Source: a bacterium (lineage in GTDB: Bacteria > Myxococcota_A > Bradymonadia > UBA7976 > UBA1532). From it: DNA of 64,000 bases. The stretch's first letter is position 1; each line of letters opens with the position of its first letter. The notes under the pieces are model-generated. The model was not told where the DNA came from. It made no database searches and saw only the letters and a program-made list of their open reading frames with translations. The position numbers and the translations under genes are program-made. Where the stretch lies: the NCBI GenBank assembly GCA_030426085.1, contig JAUHYW010000031.1, positions 31,763-95,762 of the forward strand, read 5' to 3'. This document shows positions 8,416 to 18,153 of this stretch, in pieces.

Positions 8416-10947
8416 ATGCGCGCGGCGATCCTGCTCACACTGTGCGTCGTCGTCGGCTGCGTCGACGACCCGGCCGTCATCGGCGACGGCGACCTCGCGC
8501 TCGCCGACGCGGCGGTCGACCTCGACCTGCCGCCGATCGTCGACGCCCGCCCCGACCTGGGGCGCCTCGGCGAGTTCGGCGAGCCCTGCGAAGAGGACGC
8601 CGAGTGCGTCTCGGGCTACTGCGTCGAGGCCCGCGACTTCGGCCGGATCTGCACCCGCACCTGCGGCGAGTGCCCCGCCGGCTTCGAGTGCGCGCCCATC
8701 GGCAACGCCGGCCCCGACCGGACCTTCGTCTGCCTCGCCGACCAGCCCGACCTGTGCAAGCCGTGCGAGACCGACCGCGAGTGCGACGACCCGGCCGACC
8801 TGTGCCTGACCATCGGCCTGCGCACCTACTGCGGCGAGGACTGCGCGGTCGACGGGGTCTGCCCCGAGGGCTACGCCTGCTTCGAGTTCGAGCGGGACGA
8901 CGGGCCGGTGATGCAGTGCGCCCCGGCCGACGGCGAGGGCTGCGCGCCGTGCCGCGACGCCGACGGGGACGGCTACGGCGAGGGCGCCGACTGCCTGGGG
9001 GCCGACTGCGACGACGAGGACCCGGGCACCTACCCCGGGGCCGACGAGCGGTGCGACGGGCGGGACAACGACTGCGACGCGGCGGCCGACGAGGCGCCGT
9101 CCGATCGACCCGAAGACGGCGCCTGCGCGGCGCTGGGGCTGTGCCGGGGCACCGCGCCCGCCTGCGTCGACGGGGGCTGGGTCTGCCCCTACCCCGAGGG
9201 CTGGTCGGATGACGGCGAGCCGCTGTGCGACGGGGTGGACGAGGACTGCGATGGCGCGGTCGACGAGGACTTCGACCGCCAGGGCGACGTGGCCCACTGC
9301 GGGCAGTGCGGCAACGCCTGCGACTACGCCCACGCGGCGGCGGCCTGCGAGGCCGGGCGGTGCGTGATGGGGGCCTGCGAGGCGGGCTGGCACGACGCCG
9401 ACCGCGACCCGGGCACCGGCTGCGAGTACCTCTGCGCGCCCACCCGGGAGGGGGTCGAGGCGTGCGACACCATCGACAACGACTGCGACGGCGCGGTGGA
9501 CGAGGGGCTGGACGCGCCCGAGCTGTGCAACGGGGCCGACGACGACTGCGATGGGGCGGTCGACGAGGGCTTCGACCTGCTCGCCGATCCGGAGAACTGC
9601 GGGGCCTGCGGCCGGGTGTGCGACCTGCCCGACGCCCGGGCCCGCTGCGAGGCGGCGGCGTGCCTCATCAGCGGGTGCCTGGGCGGCTTCGTCGACCTCG
9701 ACGGGCGGCCGGAGAACGGCTGCGAGTACGCCTGCCAGCCCACCCGGGAGGGGGTCGAGGTCTGCGACGGGGTCGACAACGACTGCAACGGGGTCGTCGA
9801 CGACGGGGTCGACCTCGCCGCCGACGTGCAGCACTGCGGGCGCTGCGGCAACCGCTGCGACCTGCCGCCCAACCGGGACGCCGGCTGCGCCGCGGGGCAG
9901 TGCTTCGTGGGTGGGTGCGTCGCCGGCTTCGTCGACGCCAACGGCGACCCGACGGACGGCTGCGAGTACGCCTGCGCGCCGAGCGGGGTCGAGGTGTGCG
10001 ACGGGGACGACGACGACTGCGACGGGCGGGTGGACGAGGGCACGCTCAACGCCTGCGGGGCGTGCGGGGCGGTGCCGGCCGAGGTGTGCGACGGCGTCGA
10101 TCAGGACTGCGACGGGCGGGTGGACGAGGGCACGCTCAACGCCTGCGGGGCGTGCGGGGCGGTGCCGGCCGAGGTGTGCAACGGGGTCGACGACGACTGC
10201 GACGGGGTGATCGACGGGGGCCGGGTCTGCGGGCCCTACGTGCAGCAGCGCTGCCGGCTGTTCGTGGGCTGGGGCGACAGCCGGGCGGGGCCCAACGGCG
10301 CCAGCCCGGTGTGGGATCGCTGCCCGGCGGTCGACCGCGATCTGGCGGGCAACGTGCGCTGCACCGGCACCCGGCGGGACGGGCGCTTCGCCCGGATCCA
10401 GGTGGACGGCGACGTCAACGGCGATGACCAGTTCGCCCCGGCGCTCTTGTGCGACGACGGCGGCGATCCGGCGCTGGCGGCCTACATCCAGAGCCACTGC
10501 GCGCTGTTCTGGGGCCACGCCGACCGCGAGCAGGGGCCCGACGGCAGCCCGGCCTGGGGGCCGTGCCCGGGGGTGCTCAACGGCGACAACGGGCGGCTGC
10601 GCTGCACCTCGAGCGGCTACGACGGCGACTTCCGGGCCTTCGTGACGGTGGGCGACGTCAACGACGACGACGACTTCGGCTTCGCCTGGATCTGCCGCGA
10701 CCCGGATGACCCGGCGCGGGCGGCGGCGCTCCAGTCGGCGGTCGCGGTGTACGTGGGCTGGGCGGACAGCGAGCGGGGCCCGCCGGACGGTTCGGCGACC
10801 TGGGGCCCGTGCCCCGGCGCGGCGAGCGGCGACCGCAACAACCAGCGCTGCGTGAGCACCCGGGGCGACGGCCGCTTCCACCGCATGCGGCTGGGGGGCG
10901 ACGTCAACGACGACGACCAGTTCGGCTTCGCCTTGCGCGCCCGCTGA
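8416..10947 (+). CDS. Lipoprotein with eight MopE-type metal-binding repeats and a triple C-terminal repeat domain
   Basis: An 843-residue secreted lipoprotein (lipobox VVVGC). After a Cys-rich N-terminal part it carries a DxDGDGYG-type loop and eight copies of the CDGxDxDCDGxxDE motif (Cu-binding MopE / putative metal-binding family), spaced by Cys-rich linkers. The last 240 residues are three tandem units of about 75 residues (nt 10240-10452, 10483-10695, 10729-10947). Each has GWxDS/HADRE-GP, a WGPCPG-like segment, an RC-T stretch and a final GDVN-x-DD-x-F motif. That C-terminal unit matches no family I know. ATG 8416 follows GGGGGAGG. A role in surface metal or calcium binding is inferred from composition only. 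Confidence 0.8.
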   Translation: MRAAILLTLCVVVGCVDDPAVIGDGDLALADAAVDLDLPPIVDARPDLGRLGEFGEPCEEDAECVSGYCVEARDFGRICTRTCGECPAGFECAPIGNAGPDRTFVCLADQPDLCKPCETDRECDDPADLCLTIGLRTYCGEDCAVDGVCPEGYACFEFERDDGPVMQCAPADGEGCAPCRDADGDGYGEGADCLGADCDDEDPGTYPGADERCDGRDNDCDAAADEAPSDRPEDGACAALGLCRGTAPACVDGGWVCPYPEGWSDDGEPLCDGVDEDCDGAVDEDFDRQGDVAHCGQCGNACDYAHAAAACEAGRCVMGACEAGWHDADRDPGTGCEYLCAPTREGVEACDTIDNDCDGAVDEGLDAPELCNGADDDCDGAVDEGFDLLADPENCGACGRVCDLPDARARCEAAACLISGCLGGFVDLDGRPENGCEYACQPTREGVEVCDGVDNDCNGVVDDGVDLAADVQHCGRCGNRCDLPPNRDAGCAAGQCFVGGCVAGFVDANGDPTDGCEYACAPSGVEVCDGDDDDCDGRVDEGTLNACGACGAVPAEVCDGVDQDCDGRVDEGTLNACGACGAVPAEVCNGVDDDCDGVIDGGRVCGPYVQQRCRLFVGWGDSRAGPNGASPVWDRCPAVDRDLAGNVRCTGTRRDGRFARIQVDGDVNGDDQFAPALLCDDGGDPALAAYIQSHCALFWGHADREQGPDGSPAWGPCPGVLNGDNGRLRCTSSGYDGDFRAFVTVGDVNDDDDFGFAWICRDPDDPARAAALQSAVAVYVGWADSERGPPDGSATWGPCPGAASGDRNNQRCVSTRGDGRFHRMRLGGDVNDDDQFGFALRAR
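10015..10179 (+). repeat. 90-bp tandem duplication inside the MopE-repeat gene
   Basis: The 75 bp at 10015-10089 recur without a change at 10105-10179, a period of 90 bp (30 codons). They encode one MopE motif plus its NACGACGAVPAEVC linker. Perfect DNA identity implies a recent duplication or gene conversion. Confidence 0.85.
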
Positions 10948-10968
10948 GCCCGACCGGCGGCGCCCCGC

Positions 10969-12147
10969 TCAGCGGATGATGCTGCGCCCGGCCAGCTCGC
11001 GGGTCATGTTCTTCTGGTGGGCCTCGAGCGTGCCCCCGCCGATCTCGAGCAGCTTGGCGTCCCGCCACAGCCGCTCGACCTGATACTCGCCGACGTAGCC
11101 GTAGCCCCCGAGCACCTGGATCGCCCGGTCGGCGACGTTCTTGGCCATCGTCGAGCAGAAGAGCTTCACCCCGTCGCTGTCGAGCCGGTTGCCGGCCGAG
11201 TCGAGCGCGAGGCTGTTGCTGGTGTTGTAGGTGTAGCACCGCCCGGCCAGGTACTCGGCGTAGCTCTCGGCGATGTGACGCTGGATCTGGCCGAAGGCCG
11301 ACAGCGGCTTGCCGAACGACATGCGCTCCCCGGCGTAGCGGTTCATGACCTCGACGCAGCGGCGGGCGATGCCCAGGCTCATCGCGGCCAGGGTCACCCG
11401 CTCGATCTCGAGGTTGCGCATCATGCTGGTGATGGCGGTGCCCTCGCCGCCGACGCGGTTGGCCGCCGGCACCCGGACCCCTTCGAAGACCAGCTCGGCG
11501 GTGGGCGAGGCCCGCATGCCCAGCTTGTCGTCGAGCTTCTGCCCCAGCCGGAAGCCGGGCATGCCCTTCTCGACCAGGAAGAGGCTGATCTGCTTGCGGT
11601 TGTCGCCGGCGACGCGGGCGTAGACCAGGAACACGTCGCCCAGGGTCTCGTGGTCGAGGGCCCCGTTGGTGATCCACATCTTCGAGCCGTCGAGGATGTA
11701 GCCGTCGCCGTCCCGCCGGGCGCTGGTGCTCATGCCGAGCACGTCGGTGCCGGCCCCCGGCTCGCTCATGCACATGCCGCCGATGAGCGCGCCGCTGCAC
11801 GCCCCGGGCAGAAACCGCGCCCGCTGCTCGTCGCTGCCGTTGATGGCGAGGTTGTTCACGAACAGCATCGAGTGGGCCAGGTAGGCCAGGCAGAAGCCGG
11901 GGTCGGCGGCCGACAGCTCCTCGTGGGCGATGACCGCGGCGGTGGCGTCCATGCCCGACCCTCCGAAGCGCTCGGGCACGGTGATGCCGAGCAGGCCGAG
12001 GTCGCCCAGCGTGCGGAACAGCCCGGCGTTGAACGTCTCGGCGCGGTCGGAGGCGGCCGCCTGGGGGTCGACCTCCTTCTCGGCGAAGTCGCGCACCATG
12101 CGCCGCAGGGCGAGGTGCTCGTCGGTGGGGTTGAAGAGGTCGGTCAT
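10969..12147 (-). CDS. Acyl-CoA dehydrogenase, isovaleryl-CoA dehydrogenase type
   Basis: A 392-residue FAD enzyme of the acyl-CoA dehydrogenase family, with the family signatures CMSEPGAGTD, KMWITNG and the C-terminal LGGYGYVGEYQVERLWRDAK. The position holding catalytic Glu in medium-chain enzymes is Gly here (EIGGGT). A Glu is present instead in the earlier helix (NLEIERVTLA), the arrangement of isovaleryl-CoA dehydrogenases. It probably acts in leucine or branched-chain acyl-CoA breakdown in the cytoplasm. ATG 12147 has CCGGAG upstream; longer open frame before it lies over the divergent lipoprotein gene and is not coding. It converges on the MopE-repeat gene, 21 bp apart. Confidence 0.85.
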   Translation of the reverse strand: MTDLFNPTDEHLALRRMVRDFAEKEVDPQAAASDRAETFNAGLFRTLGDLGLLGITVPERFGGSGMDATAAVIAHEELSAADPGFCLAYLAHSMLFVNNLAINGSDEQRARFLPGACSGALIGGMCMSEPGAGTDVLGMSTSARRDGDGYILDGSKMWITNGALDHETLGDVFLVYARVAGDNRKQISLFLVEKGMPGFRLGQKLDDKLGMRASPTAELVFEGVRVPAANRVGGEGTAITSMMRNLEIERVTLAAMSLGIARRCVEVMNRYAGERMSFGKPLSAFGQIQRHIAESYAEYLAGRCYTYNTSNSLALDSAGNRLDSDGVKLFCSTMAKNVADRAIQVLGGYGYVGEYQVERLWRDAKLLEIGGGTLEAHQKNMTRELAGRSIIR

Positions 12148-12282
12148 CACGCGGCTCCGGGGGTGGGTCCGTCCGTGTGATACACCAGCCCGACAAGCGG
12201 CCGCGAGGCGGTTGAAATCACCCGGCGGATGGCGCTCTATTCGGCCCGCTTCGGGCCGGACACCCGAGGGAGGAGTTTCCGC

Positions 12283-14826
12283 ATGATGCTGCGGGCCTGG
12301 ATGATCGCGGGGCTCGGCGTGCTGCTGAGCCTGGGCTGCACGCCGGCCGATGACGACGACGGCGCCGGGGGCGCGGGCGGCGCGCCGGTGGACGCGCAGC
12401 CGGATCAGACCCGGCCCGACATGGCGCCCGACCCCGACATGGCGCCCGACCCGGACATGGCGCCCGACCCGGACATGGCGCCCGACATGGCCCCGCCCGG
12501 CCCGGACATGGCGCCCGACCCGGACATGGCGCCCGACATGGCCCCGCCCGATCCGGACATGGCGCCGCCCGACCCCGACATGATGCCCGACATGGCCCCG
12601 CCGGCCTGCGAGGACGACGACTTCGAGGACGACGACCGCCCGATCGACGCGGTGGCCCTCGACGGGCTCGATCAGCGCCCGGTGGGCCGCGGCGAGAGCG
12701 TCGAGCGCCGGCTGTGCGGGGGGGACGACGACGTCTACGCCGTCGACGGCTGCGCCAACGGGCGGCTGGAGGCCGAGCTGCGCTTCGCCCATGCCGACGG
12801 CGACCTGACCCTGACCGTCGTCGACCTCTTCGGCGCGCCGCTGGCCACTGGCGAGAGCGCCACCGACGACGAGCTGGCGGCGGTCGATCTGGACGACAGC
12901 GCCCCGGTCTTCGTGCGGGTGAGCGGCCCGCTGGGGGTCGCGGTGGACTACGGGCTGACGCTCATCCGCACCTGCCCCGAGTGCGTGGCCGACGCCGACT
13001 GCGGGCGGGGGTCGCTGTGCGACGACCTCGTCTGCGCGCCGGGCGAGTGCCGGGTCGACGCCGACTGCCCGGGGCGGGTCTGCGCCGATCGGGCCTGCGT
13101 GCAGTGCGCCGCCGACGACGACTGCCCCGACGGGGTGTGCGCCGATCGCGTCTGCGTCGGCTGCCGGGGCGACGACGACTGCCCGGCCGGGGTCTGCGAG
13201 GGCGCGCGGTGCGTGCAGTGCCGGGGCGACGGCGACTGCCGGGCCGGGGTGTGCGTGGGCGCGGTGTGCGTGGGCTGCGGGGACGACGGGGACTGCCCGG
13301 GCGGGGTGTGCGCCGACGAGGTCTGCGTGCAGTGCCGCGACGACGGGGACTGCCCCGACGGGGTGTGCGTCGAGGAGGTCTGCGCGCAGTGCCGGGCCGA
13401 CGACGACTGCCCCGACGGGGTGTGCGTCGACGCGGTCTGCGCGCAGTGCCGGGGCGACGGCGACTGCCCGGGCGGGGTGTGCGCCGACGCCCGCTGCGTG
13501 GGCTGCGCCGACGACGGGGACTGCCCCGACGGGGTGTGCGTGGCCGAGGGCTGCGTCGAGTGCCGCGACGCCGACGACTGCCCCGGCGGGGTCTGCGCCG
13601 CCGATCGCTGCGTCGAGTGCGCCGCCGACGGGGACTGCCCCGACGGGGTGTGCGTGGCCGACCGCTGCGTCGCGTGCCGGGGCGACCGGGACTGTCCGGG
13701 CGGGGTCTGCGCGGACAACGCGTGCGCGCAGTGCCGGGCCGACGCCGACTGCGCCGACGGGGTCTGCGCCGAGGGCGTCTGCGTCGGCTGCCTCGACGAC
13801 GACGACTGCCCCGACGGGGTGTGCGAGGGGCAGCTCTGCGCCCAGTGCCGGGGCGACGGGGACTGCCGGGCCGGGGTGTGCGTGGACGCGGTGTGCGTGG
13901 GCTGCGGGGCTGACGACGACTGCCCCGGCGGGGTGTGCGTCGACGCCGCCTGCGCCGCGTGCCGGGACGACGCCGGCTGCCCCGACGGGGTCTGCATCGA
14001 CGGGGCCTGCGCCGAGTGCCGGGGCGACGCCGACTGCCCCGGCGGGGTGTGCGCCGGTGAGCGCTGCGTGCAGTGCGCGGGCGATAACGACTGCCCCGAC
14101 GGGGTGTGCGCCGGCGAGCGCTGCGTGCAGTGCGTGGGCGACGGGGACTGCCCCGACGGGCGCTGCGCGGACTCGATCTGCGTCGAGTGCGTGGGCGACG
14201 GGGACTGCCCCGACGGCTTCTGCGTGGCGTCCGCCTGCGCGCAGTGCCGGGAGGACGCCGACTGCGCCGAGGGCGAGCTGTGCGCCGGGGGGCGCTGCGT
14301 CGTCGTGGCCCCCCGGGGGCCGGGCCCGGTGGAGCTGGTGATCACCGAGCTGATGCCCGACCCGGACGCGGTGAGCGACGCCGACGGCGAGTGGTTCGAG
14401 ATCTACAACGCCACCGACGAGCCGCTCGAGCTCGAGGGGGTGCGGGTGAGCGAGATCGACGGGGGCAACCCCTTCGTCATCCAGGGGTCGCTGGTCATCG
14501 GGGCCGGGGCCTACATGGTGCTGGGGCGAAACGCCGACATGGCGGCCAACGGCGGGGTGCCGGTGGCCTACGCCTACGGCAGCGCGATGGCCCTGCGCAA
14601 CACCTTCGACGACGTGCAGCTCGTCAACGTCGAGGGGCAGGTCATCGACGTGGTGGCCTACGACGACGGGGTCGACTGGCCCGACCCGACCGGGGCGTCG
14701 ATGCAGCTCGGCAGCGGCCCGGTGGGGGTGGAGAACAACGACGGGTCGCTGTGGTGTGAGGCGGCCCAGCCCTTCGGCGCGGGCGACCTGGGCAGCCCGG
14801 GGGCGCCGAACCCGCCCTGCCCCTGA
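12283..14826 (+). CDS. Lipoprotein with 23 Cys-rich 19-residue repeats and a C-terminal lamin-tail domain
   Basis: An 847-residue lipoprotein (lipobox SLGC). Order: a DPDMAP low-complexity linker (nt 12418-12600), a segment like a pre-peptidase C-terminal beta domain ([25 protein letters not shown]), then 23 tandem units of about 19 residues (nt 12970-14300) on the pattern CxxCxxDxDCPxGVCxxxx, and a lamin-tail (LTD) domain ([29 protein letters not shown]). The regular cysteines imply a disulfide-bonded rod that holds the LTD domain away from the membrane. ATG 12283 follows GGGAGGAG. Surface adhesion or nucleic-acid/cell-surface contact is inference. Confidence 0.8.
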   Translation: MMLRAWMIAGLGVLLSLGCTPADDDDGAGGAGGAPVDAQPDQTRPDMAPDPDMAPDPDMAPDPDMAPDMAPPGPDMAPDPDMAPDMAPPDPDMAPPDPDMMPDMAPPACEDDDFEDDDRPIDAVALDGLDQRPVGRGESVERRLCGGDDDVYAVDGCANGRLEAELRFAHADGDLTLTVVDLFGAPLATGESATDDELAAVDLDDSAPVFVRVSGPLGVAVDYGLTLIRTCPECVADADCGRGSLCDDLVCAPGECRVDADCPGRVCADRACVQCAADDDCPDGVCADRVCVGCRGDDDCPAGVCEGARCVQCRGDGDCRAGVCVGAVCVGCGDDGDCPGGVCADEVCVQCRDDGDCPDGVCVEEVCAQCRADDDCPDGVCVDAVCAQCRGDGDCPGGVCADARCVGCADDGDCPDGVCVAEGCVECRDADDCPGGVCAADRCVECAADGDCPDGVCVADRCVACRGDRDCPGGVCADNACAQCRADADCADGVCAEGVCVGCLDDDDCPDGVCEGQLCAQCRGDGDCRAGVCVDAVCVGCGADDDCPGGVCVDAACAACRDDAGCPDGVCIDGACAECRGDADCPGGVCAGERCVQCAGDNDCPDGVCAGERCVQCVGDGDCPDGRCADSICVECVGDGDCPDGFCVASACAQCREDADCAEGELCAGGRCVVVAPRGPGPVELVITELMPDPDAVSDADGEWFEIYNATDEPLELEGVRVSEIDGGNPFVIQGSLVIGAGAYMVLGRNADMAANGGVPVAYAYGSAMALRNTFDDVQLVNVEGQVIDVVAYDDGVDWPDPTGASMQLGSGPVGVENNDGSLWCEAAQPFGAGDLGSPGAPNPPCP
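12418..12600 (+). repeat. DPDMAP low-complexity repeat
   Basis: Tandem copies of a codon block for D-P-D-M-A-P and D-M-A-P-P variants, giving a flexible linker just after the lipid anchor. The DNA repeat is nearly perfect and is probably length-variable between strains. Confidence 0.8.
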
Positions 14827-14850
14827 ACGGCGACGGGCAGGCCGCCGGGG

Positions 14851-16704
14851 TCAGCCCCCGGCGGGGGCGGCGGGCGCGGCTGGGGGCGCCGGGGTGGGGG
14901 CCGGCTGGGGGCCCAGCATGCCGATCCAGATGGTGTAGGCCACCAACACGCTGAAGATCACCGCCACGTTGAGCAGGAGCTGCCCCCAGCGGCCCTTCTC
15001 CCAGATCTTGGGGTCGGGCAGCGGCAGCTTGCCCTGCTGGATCATGCGGCCGGTGCGGAACGCGTCGACGATGGCGAAGAGCCACGGCAGCACCAGCACC
15101 GCCGACAGCGCGCAGGCGATGCCCCGGTCGCGCTGGCCGTTGTAGACCTGCCCCATGCCCGGCAGCACCAGGCTGAGCGCGGCGGCGAGCGGCGCGCTGT
15201 GGGCGATGCGGGGCGGGCCCTGCCCCTCGCCCTCCCGCTGCACGATGCGGAACGAGCCGCTGTCGGTGACCTCTTCGTCGGGGCGGGCGATGGGCCGGGC
15301 GACCATCTGGCCGGTCGACAGGATCGCGACCCCGCCCGAGGGCGTGCCCCGGCGCCCGGTGTCCCCCGCCGTGCGCCGCTCGCGGTCGAGCTGGTAGACC
15401 CCCGGGCGCACCCCGCGGCTCGACTTGCTCGACGCCCGGCGCGCGTCGCTGCGCATCTCGGCCTCGAGCTCCTCGTCGGTGACCGCGCTGACCTGCCGGG
15501 TCTCGACGTCGTCGTCGGCGAGCGGGTCGAGCGAGGCCTCCCGGGTGAAGGTGCCCGTCTCGGACGGATCGACCGTCGGCGCGTCGAGCTGCACCACCAT
15601 CGGCCCGCCGGGCGGGTTGCGGGACATCGGCGGGTCGAGCGAGGGCAGCCGGTCGGGGGTCGACAGGCGGGGCAGCGGCAGATCGTCGAGCTCACCCGGT
15701 CGGGGCGGCGGCGGGCCGAGGCCGGCGTCGACCCCGGGCGGCATCAGCAGCCGGTCGGTGGGCTTGTCCCCGATCGCGGCGCCCCGCCGGGGCGGGGCCT
15801 CGGCGATGGGCGGCGGCTCGAGCAGGTCGACCGGCCCGCTGGGGAAGCTGCGTCGGCGGCCGCCCTCCCGCAGCCGGCGCACCGCGGCGGGGTCGAACTG
15901 CTCGTTGGGCGCGGCGAAGCCGGCGAGCGTGCCCCGGTCGGCGGGCGGCGGCGGGCCGTCGATCGAGCCCGAGGAGGGCGGGGGCGGGGGCGGCTCGTAC
16001 ATCGCCGCCCCGAAGGACTGGGTCGGCCCCGGCCCGAGCGGCAGCTCGTCGTCGATGATGCCCATCAGCCCGCTGGCGTAGCTCGGGGCGCCGCTGGGGC
16101 CCTTGACCGCGGTGGGGATGTCGGCCTCTTCGTCGTCCCCGCCGACGACCGGCGGCAGCGCGTCGACCGGATCGGGCGCCTCGCCCACCCGGGCGAGCGC
16201 GGCCCGCACCATCGAGGGGTCGAACGGGCGGGTGGCGTTGTAGCGGACCTCGTCGCTCTCGGCCGGCGGGCCGTCGGGGCGGTCGATGTCGGGCAGGGGC
16301 GGCAGGTCGCCGTCGGGGGGCACCCCGAGCGGCGGGGCCGAGCGGGCGGCGGCCTCGAGCGCCTTGCGCAGCCCGGCCATGTTGAACGGCTGGGTGCCGG
16401 GCCCCACCGGGCTGGCCCGGTCGCCGGCCGCCGGGCCCGGGGGCCGCTCGCCTTCGAGGGGGCGGTCGACCACCTCGGCCTCGGCGCCCAGGCTCTGGAA
16501 CACCGCGACGAGCTGCTTGGCCTCGTCGAAGGGCAGGCCGACGGCGACGACCACCTCGCCGTCGTCGAGCGCGGCCTCGAGGCTCTCGGCGTCGCCGCCG
16601 ATGATCGGGCTGATCATGAGCGCCAGATCGGCCGCCCAGTCCTCGCCGGCCGCCTGCGGCTGCCGAATGCGTACGCCGTATCCCTGTGCGCCGTCCACGC
16701 TCAC
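14851..16704 (-). CDS. Membrane protein with low-complexity middle and C-terminal two-helix hydrophobic domain
   Basis: A 617-residue protein. Residues 1-80 form a compact domain (GVRIRQPQ, MISPIIGGD, GLPFDEAKQLVAVFQSLGAE) resembling the ribosomal L7/L12 C-terminal fold seen in other myxobacterial proteins; this is a resemblance only. Residues 90-480 are Pro/Asp/Gly-rich and probably disordered. Near residue 495, ALSLVLPGMGQVYNGQRDRG opens a TM2/DUF5683-like segment, with helices about 500-540 and 570-595, then a Pro/Ala tail. The start GTG 16704 has only a weak GAG upstream. Function unknown. Confidence 0.65.
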   Translation of the reverse strand: MSVDGAQGYGVRIRQPQAAGEDWAADLALMISPIIGGDAESLEAALDDGEVVVAVGLPFDEAKQLVAVFQSLGAEAEVVDRPLEGERPPGPAAGDRASPVGPGTQPFNMAGLRKALEAAARSAPPLGVPPDGDLPPLPDIDRPDGPPAESDEVRYNATRPFDPSMVRAALARVGEAPDPVDALPPVVGGDDEEADIPTAVKGPSGAPSYASGLMGIIDDELPLGPGPTQSFGAAMYEPPPPPPSSGSIDGPPPPADRGTLAGFAAPNEQFDPAAVRRLREGGRRRSFPSGPVDLLEPPPIAEAPPRRGAAIGDKPTDRLLMPPGVDAGLGPPPPRPGELDDLPLPRLSTPDRLPSLDPPMSRNPPGGPMVVQLDAPTVDPSETGTFTREASLDPLADDDVETRQVSAVTDEELEAEMRSDARRASSKSSRGVRPGVYQLDRERRTAGDTGRRGTPSGGVAILSTGQMVARPIARPDEEVTDSGSFRIVQREGEGQGPPRIAHSAPLAAALSLVLPGMGQVYNGQRDRGIACALSAVLVLPWLFAIVDAFRTGRMIQQGKLPLPDPKIWEKGRWGQLLLNVAVIFSVLVAYTIWIGMLGPQPAPTPAPPAAPAAPAGG

Positions 16705-16771
16705 GTCTCGCAGTCAATCCCCCCTATCAATGGCACGGACCGCCGGGGATCTCCAGTTTCGAGTACCCCCG

Positions 16772-17956
16772 TCAGCCGGCCATCATCTGAGCGTCGGACA
16801 GCCGGTCGGTGGAGGGCAGGTGGATATAGCGCCCGAGCCCCACCCGCTCGTAGTGCCGGGCCACCCGGGGGGTCAGCAGCCCGATGGCCCGCAGGTTGGG
16901 CACCAGCCGCCGGAACATCGTGCGGCGGAAGGTCTCGAGCCCCGGCATCTGCTCGACGAGCCGGTTCCACTCCCGGCGGCTCATGAGGTGGGCGAAGTCC
17001 TCCTCGTACAGCTCGTGGGCCAGGAACCGGTTGCGCATCAGCACCACCACCTCGAACGCCCAGTCCTCCCGCTCCCGCCGCTCGCGCTCGGAGAGCCGGC
17101 GGTAATGGGGGGCGAGCGCCAGGATGCCGTAGCGCACGTGCCGCGCCTCGTCGTGGATGACCCGCCGCAAGAGCTCGCGCAGCAGCGGCTCGTGGGTCGT
17201 GCGGCGCAGGGTGGCGAACGCGCCGAGCGCCAGCCCTTCGACCAGGATCTGCATGCCGAGGAACTTCATGTCCCACCGGCCGTCGGTCATCAGCCCGTCG
17301 ATGATCGTGAAGAGGTTGTCGTTGATCTCGTAGCGCAGCTCGAGCTTCTCGGTGAGGTAGCGGTGGAAGACCTCGACGTGGCGGGCCTCGTCCATCACCT
17401 GGGTCGCCCCGTAGAACTTGCCGTCGAACTGCTCGGTGGCCTCGGTGACCTGGGCCGCGGCGAGCAGGGCCCCCTGCTCCCCGTGCAGGAACTGGCTGAG
17501 CATCCACGCGGTGAGCTTGAGCACGAACGTCTTTCGCGCGCGGGCGTCGGGGCGGAACCCGGCCCGCTCGAAGACCGACCAGTCGACGAAGCCCCGGTCG
17601 ACGAGCGGCGTCGCCGGGTCGTAGGGGTCGACCGAGGTCTGCCAGTCCAGATCGGTGGCCCCGTTCCACTGCAAGCGCTTGGCCTTCTCGTACAGCGCCC
17701 GCATCTCGGGGTTGTCGTGGGGGTAGTCGAAGTCGAACCACGCCCGGTGACGGGCCTGCATCCGGGCCCGGCCCGAGCGGCCCTGGCGCAGGAAGAGCCC
17801 CCGGGCGGCGGACGGGGCCAGCCGGGTCATCACCCGCAGGTTCTCGACGGCGAGCACGGCGTTGAGGTGGTCGACGTAGGCCTCGACCCGGGTGCGGACC
17901 GGGGTCGGCAGGCGCCGGACGATGGGGTTCTTGTCCACAAAAGCCGGGATCTGCAT
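16772..17956 (-). CDS. Ferritin-like diiron protein
   Basis: A 394-residue all-helical protein with two ExxH-type iron-ligand helices, MDEARHVEVFHRYL and IHDEARHVRYG, plus upstream glutamates in QVTEATEQFDGKF. This is the ferritin/ribonucleotide-reductase-like arrangement of diiron oxygenases (AurF-like and related). ATG 17956 is fixed by GGGAGG 5 nt upstream. An extended -10 (TG-C-TATGCT, hexamer 18000-17995) precedes it. It diverges from the ArsA operon. The substrate is unknown. Confidence 0.75.
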   Translation of the reverse strand: MQIPAFVDKNPIVRRLPTPVRTRVEAYVDHLNAVLAVENLRVMTRLAPSAARGLFLRQGRSGRARMQARHRAWFDFDYPHDNPEMRALYEKAKRLQWNGATDLDWQTSVDPYDPATPLVDRGFVDWSVFERAGFRPDARARKTFVLKLTAWMLSQFLHGEQGALLAAAQVTEATEQFDGKFYGATQVMDEARHVEVFHRYLTEKLELRYEINDNLFTIIDGLMTDGRWDMKFLGMQILVEGLALGAFATLRRTTHEPLLRELLRRVIHDEARHVRYGILALAPHYRRLSERERREREDWAFEVVVLMRNRFLAHELYEEDFAHLMSRREWNRLVEQMPGLETFRRTMFRRLVPNLRAIGLLTPRVARHYERVGLGRYIHLPSTDRLSDAQMMAG

Positions 17957-17994
17957 CGGCGCCTCCCACGCCCGGTGGCCTCCGGGCCACAAAA

Positions 17995-18000
17995 AGCATA
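17995..18000 (-). promoter_or_regulatory. Extended -10 for the diiron protein gene
   Basis: On the minus strand TG-C-TATGCT gives an extended -10, about 40 nt before the start. It is back to back with the ArsA promoter at 18093-18109. Confidence 0.45.
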
Positions 18001-18092
18001 GCACCCGGGCATTTGCCGGCCAACGCCGTCGACCTCGGGGTCGATTTCGAGGCCGGGCGGCGCGGGCCGGGGCCGGTCGGTGGCGGCGGCCG

Positions 18093-18109
18093 GCGCCCGG
18101 CGCTATACT
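18093..18109 (+). promoter_or_regulatory. Promoter core with TATACT -10 for the ArsA operon
   Basis: The same 17 bases as at 8362-8378, ending in TATACT (18104-18109). Transcription would begin near 18116, which rules out translation starts upstream of that point for the first ArsA gene. Confidence 0.55.
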
Positions 18110-18153
18110 CCCCGCTCCCTCGACCCTCCCCCGACCCGAGAGTGGCCCCCTCC

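Noticed and set aside
7372..10881. A 1169-codon open frame on the minus strand opposite the MopE-repeat gene
   Set aside because: It has the Val/Pro/Ala/Arg composition of a shadow frame, and the plus strand carries clear repeats, a lipobox and a ribosome site.
12148..12792. N-terminal extension of the acyl-CoA dehydrogenase frame to 607 residues
   Set aside because: The extra 215 residues lie over the divergent lipoprotein gene's DPDMAP repeats; ATG 12147 gives the normal family length.
18013..18153. Longer N-terminus for the first ArsA protein
   Set aside because: It would start upstream of the -10 at 18104-18109 and adds a low-complexity stretch not seen in ArsA proteins.
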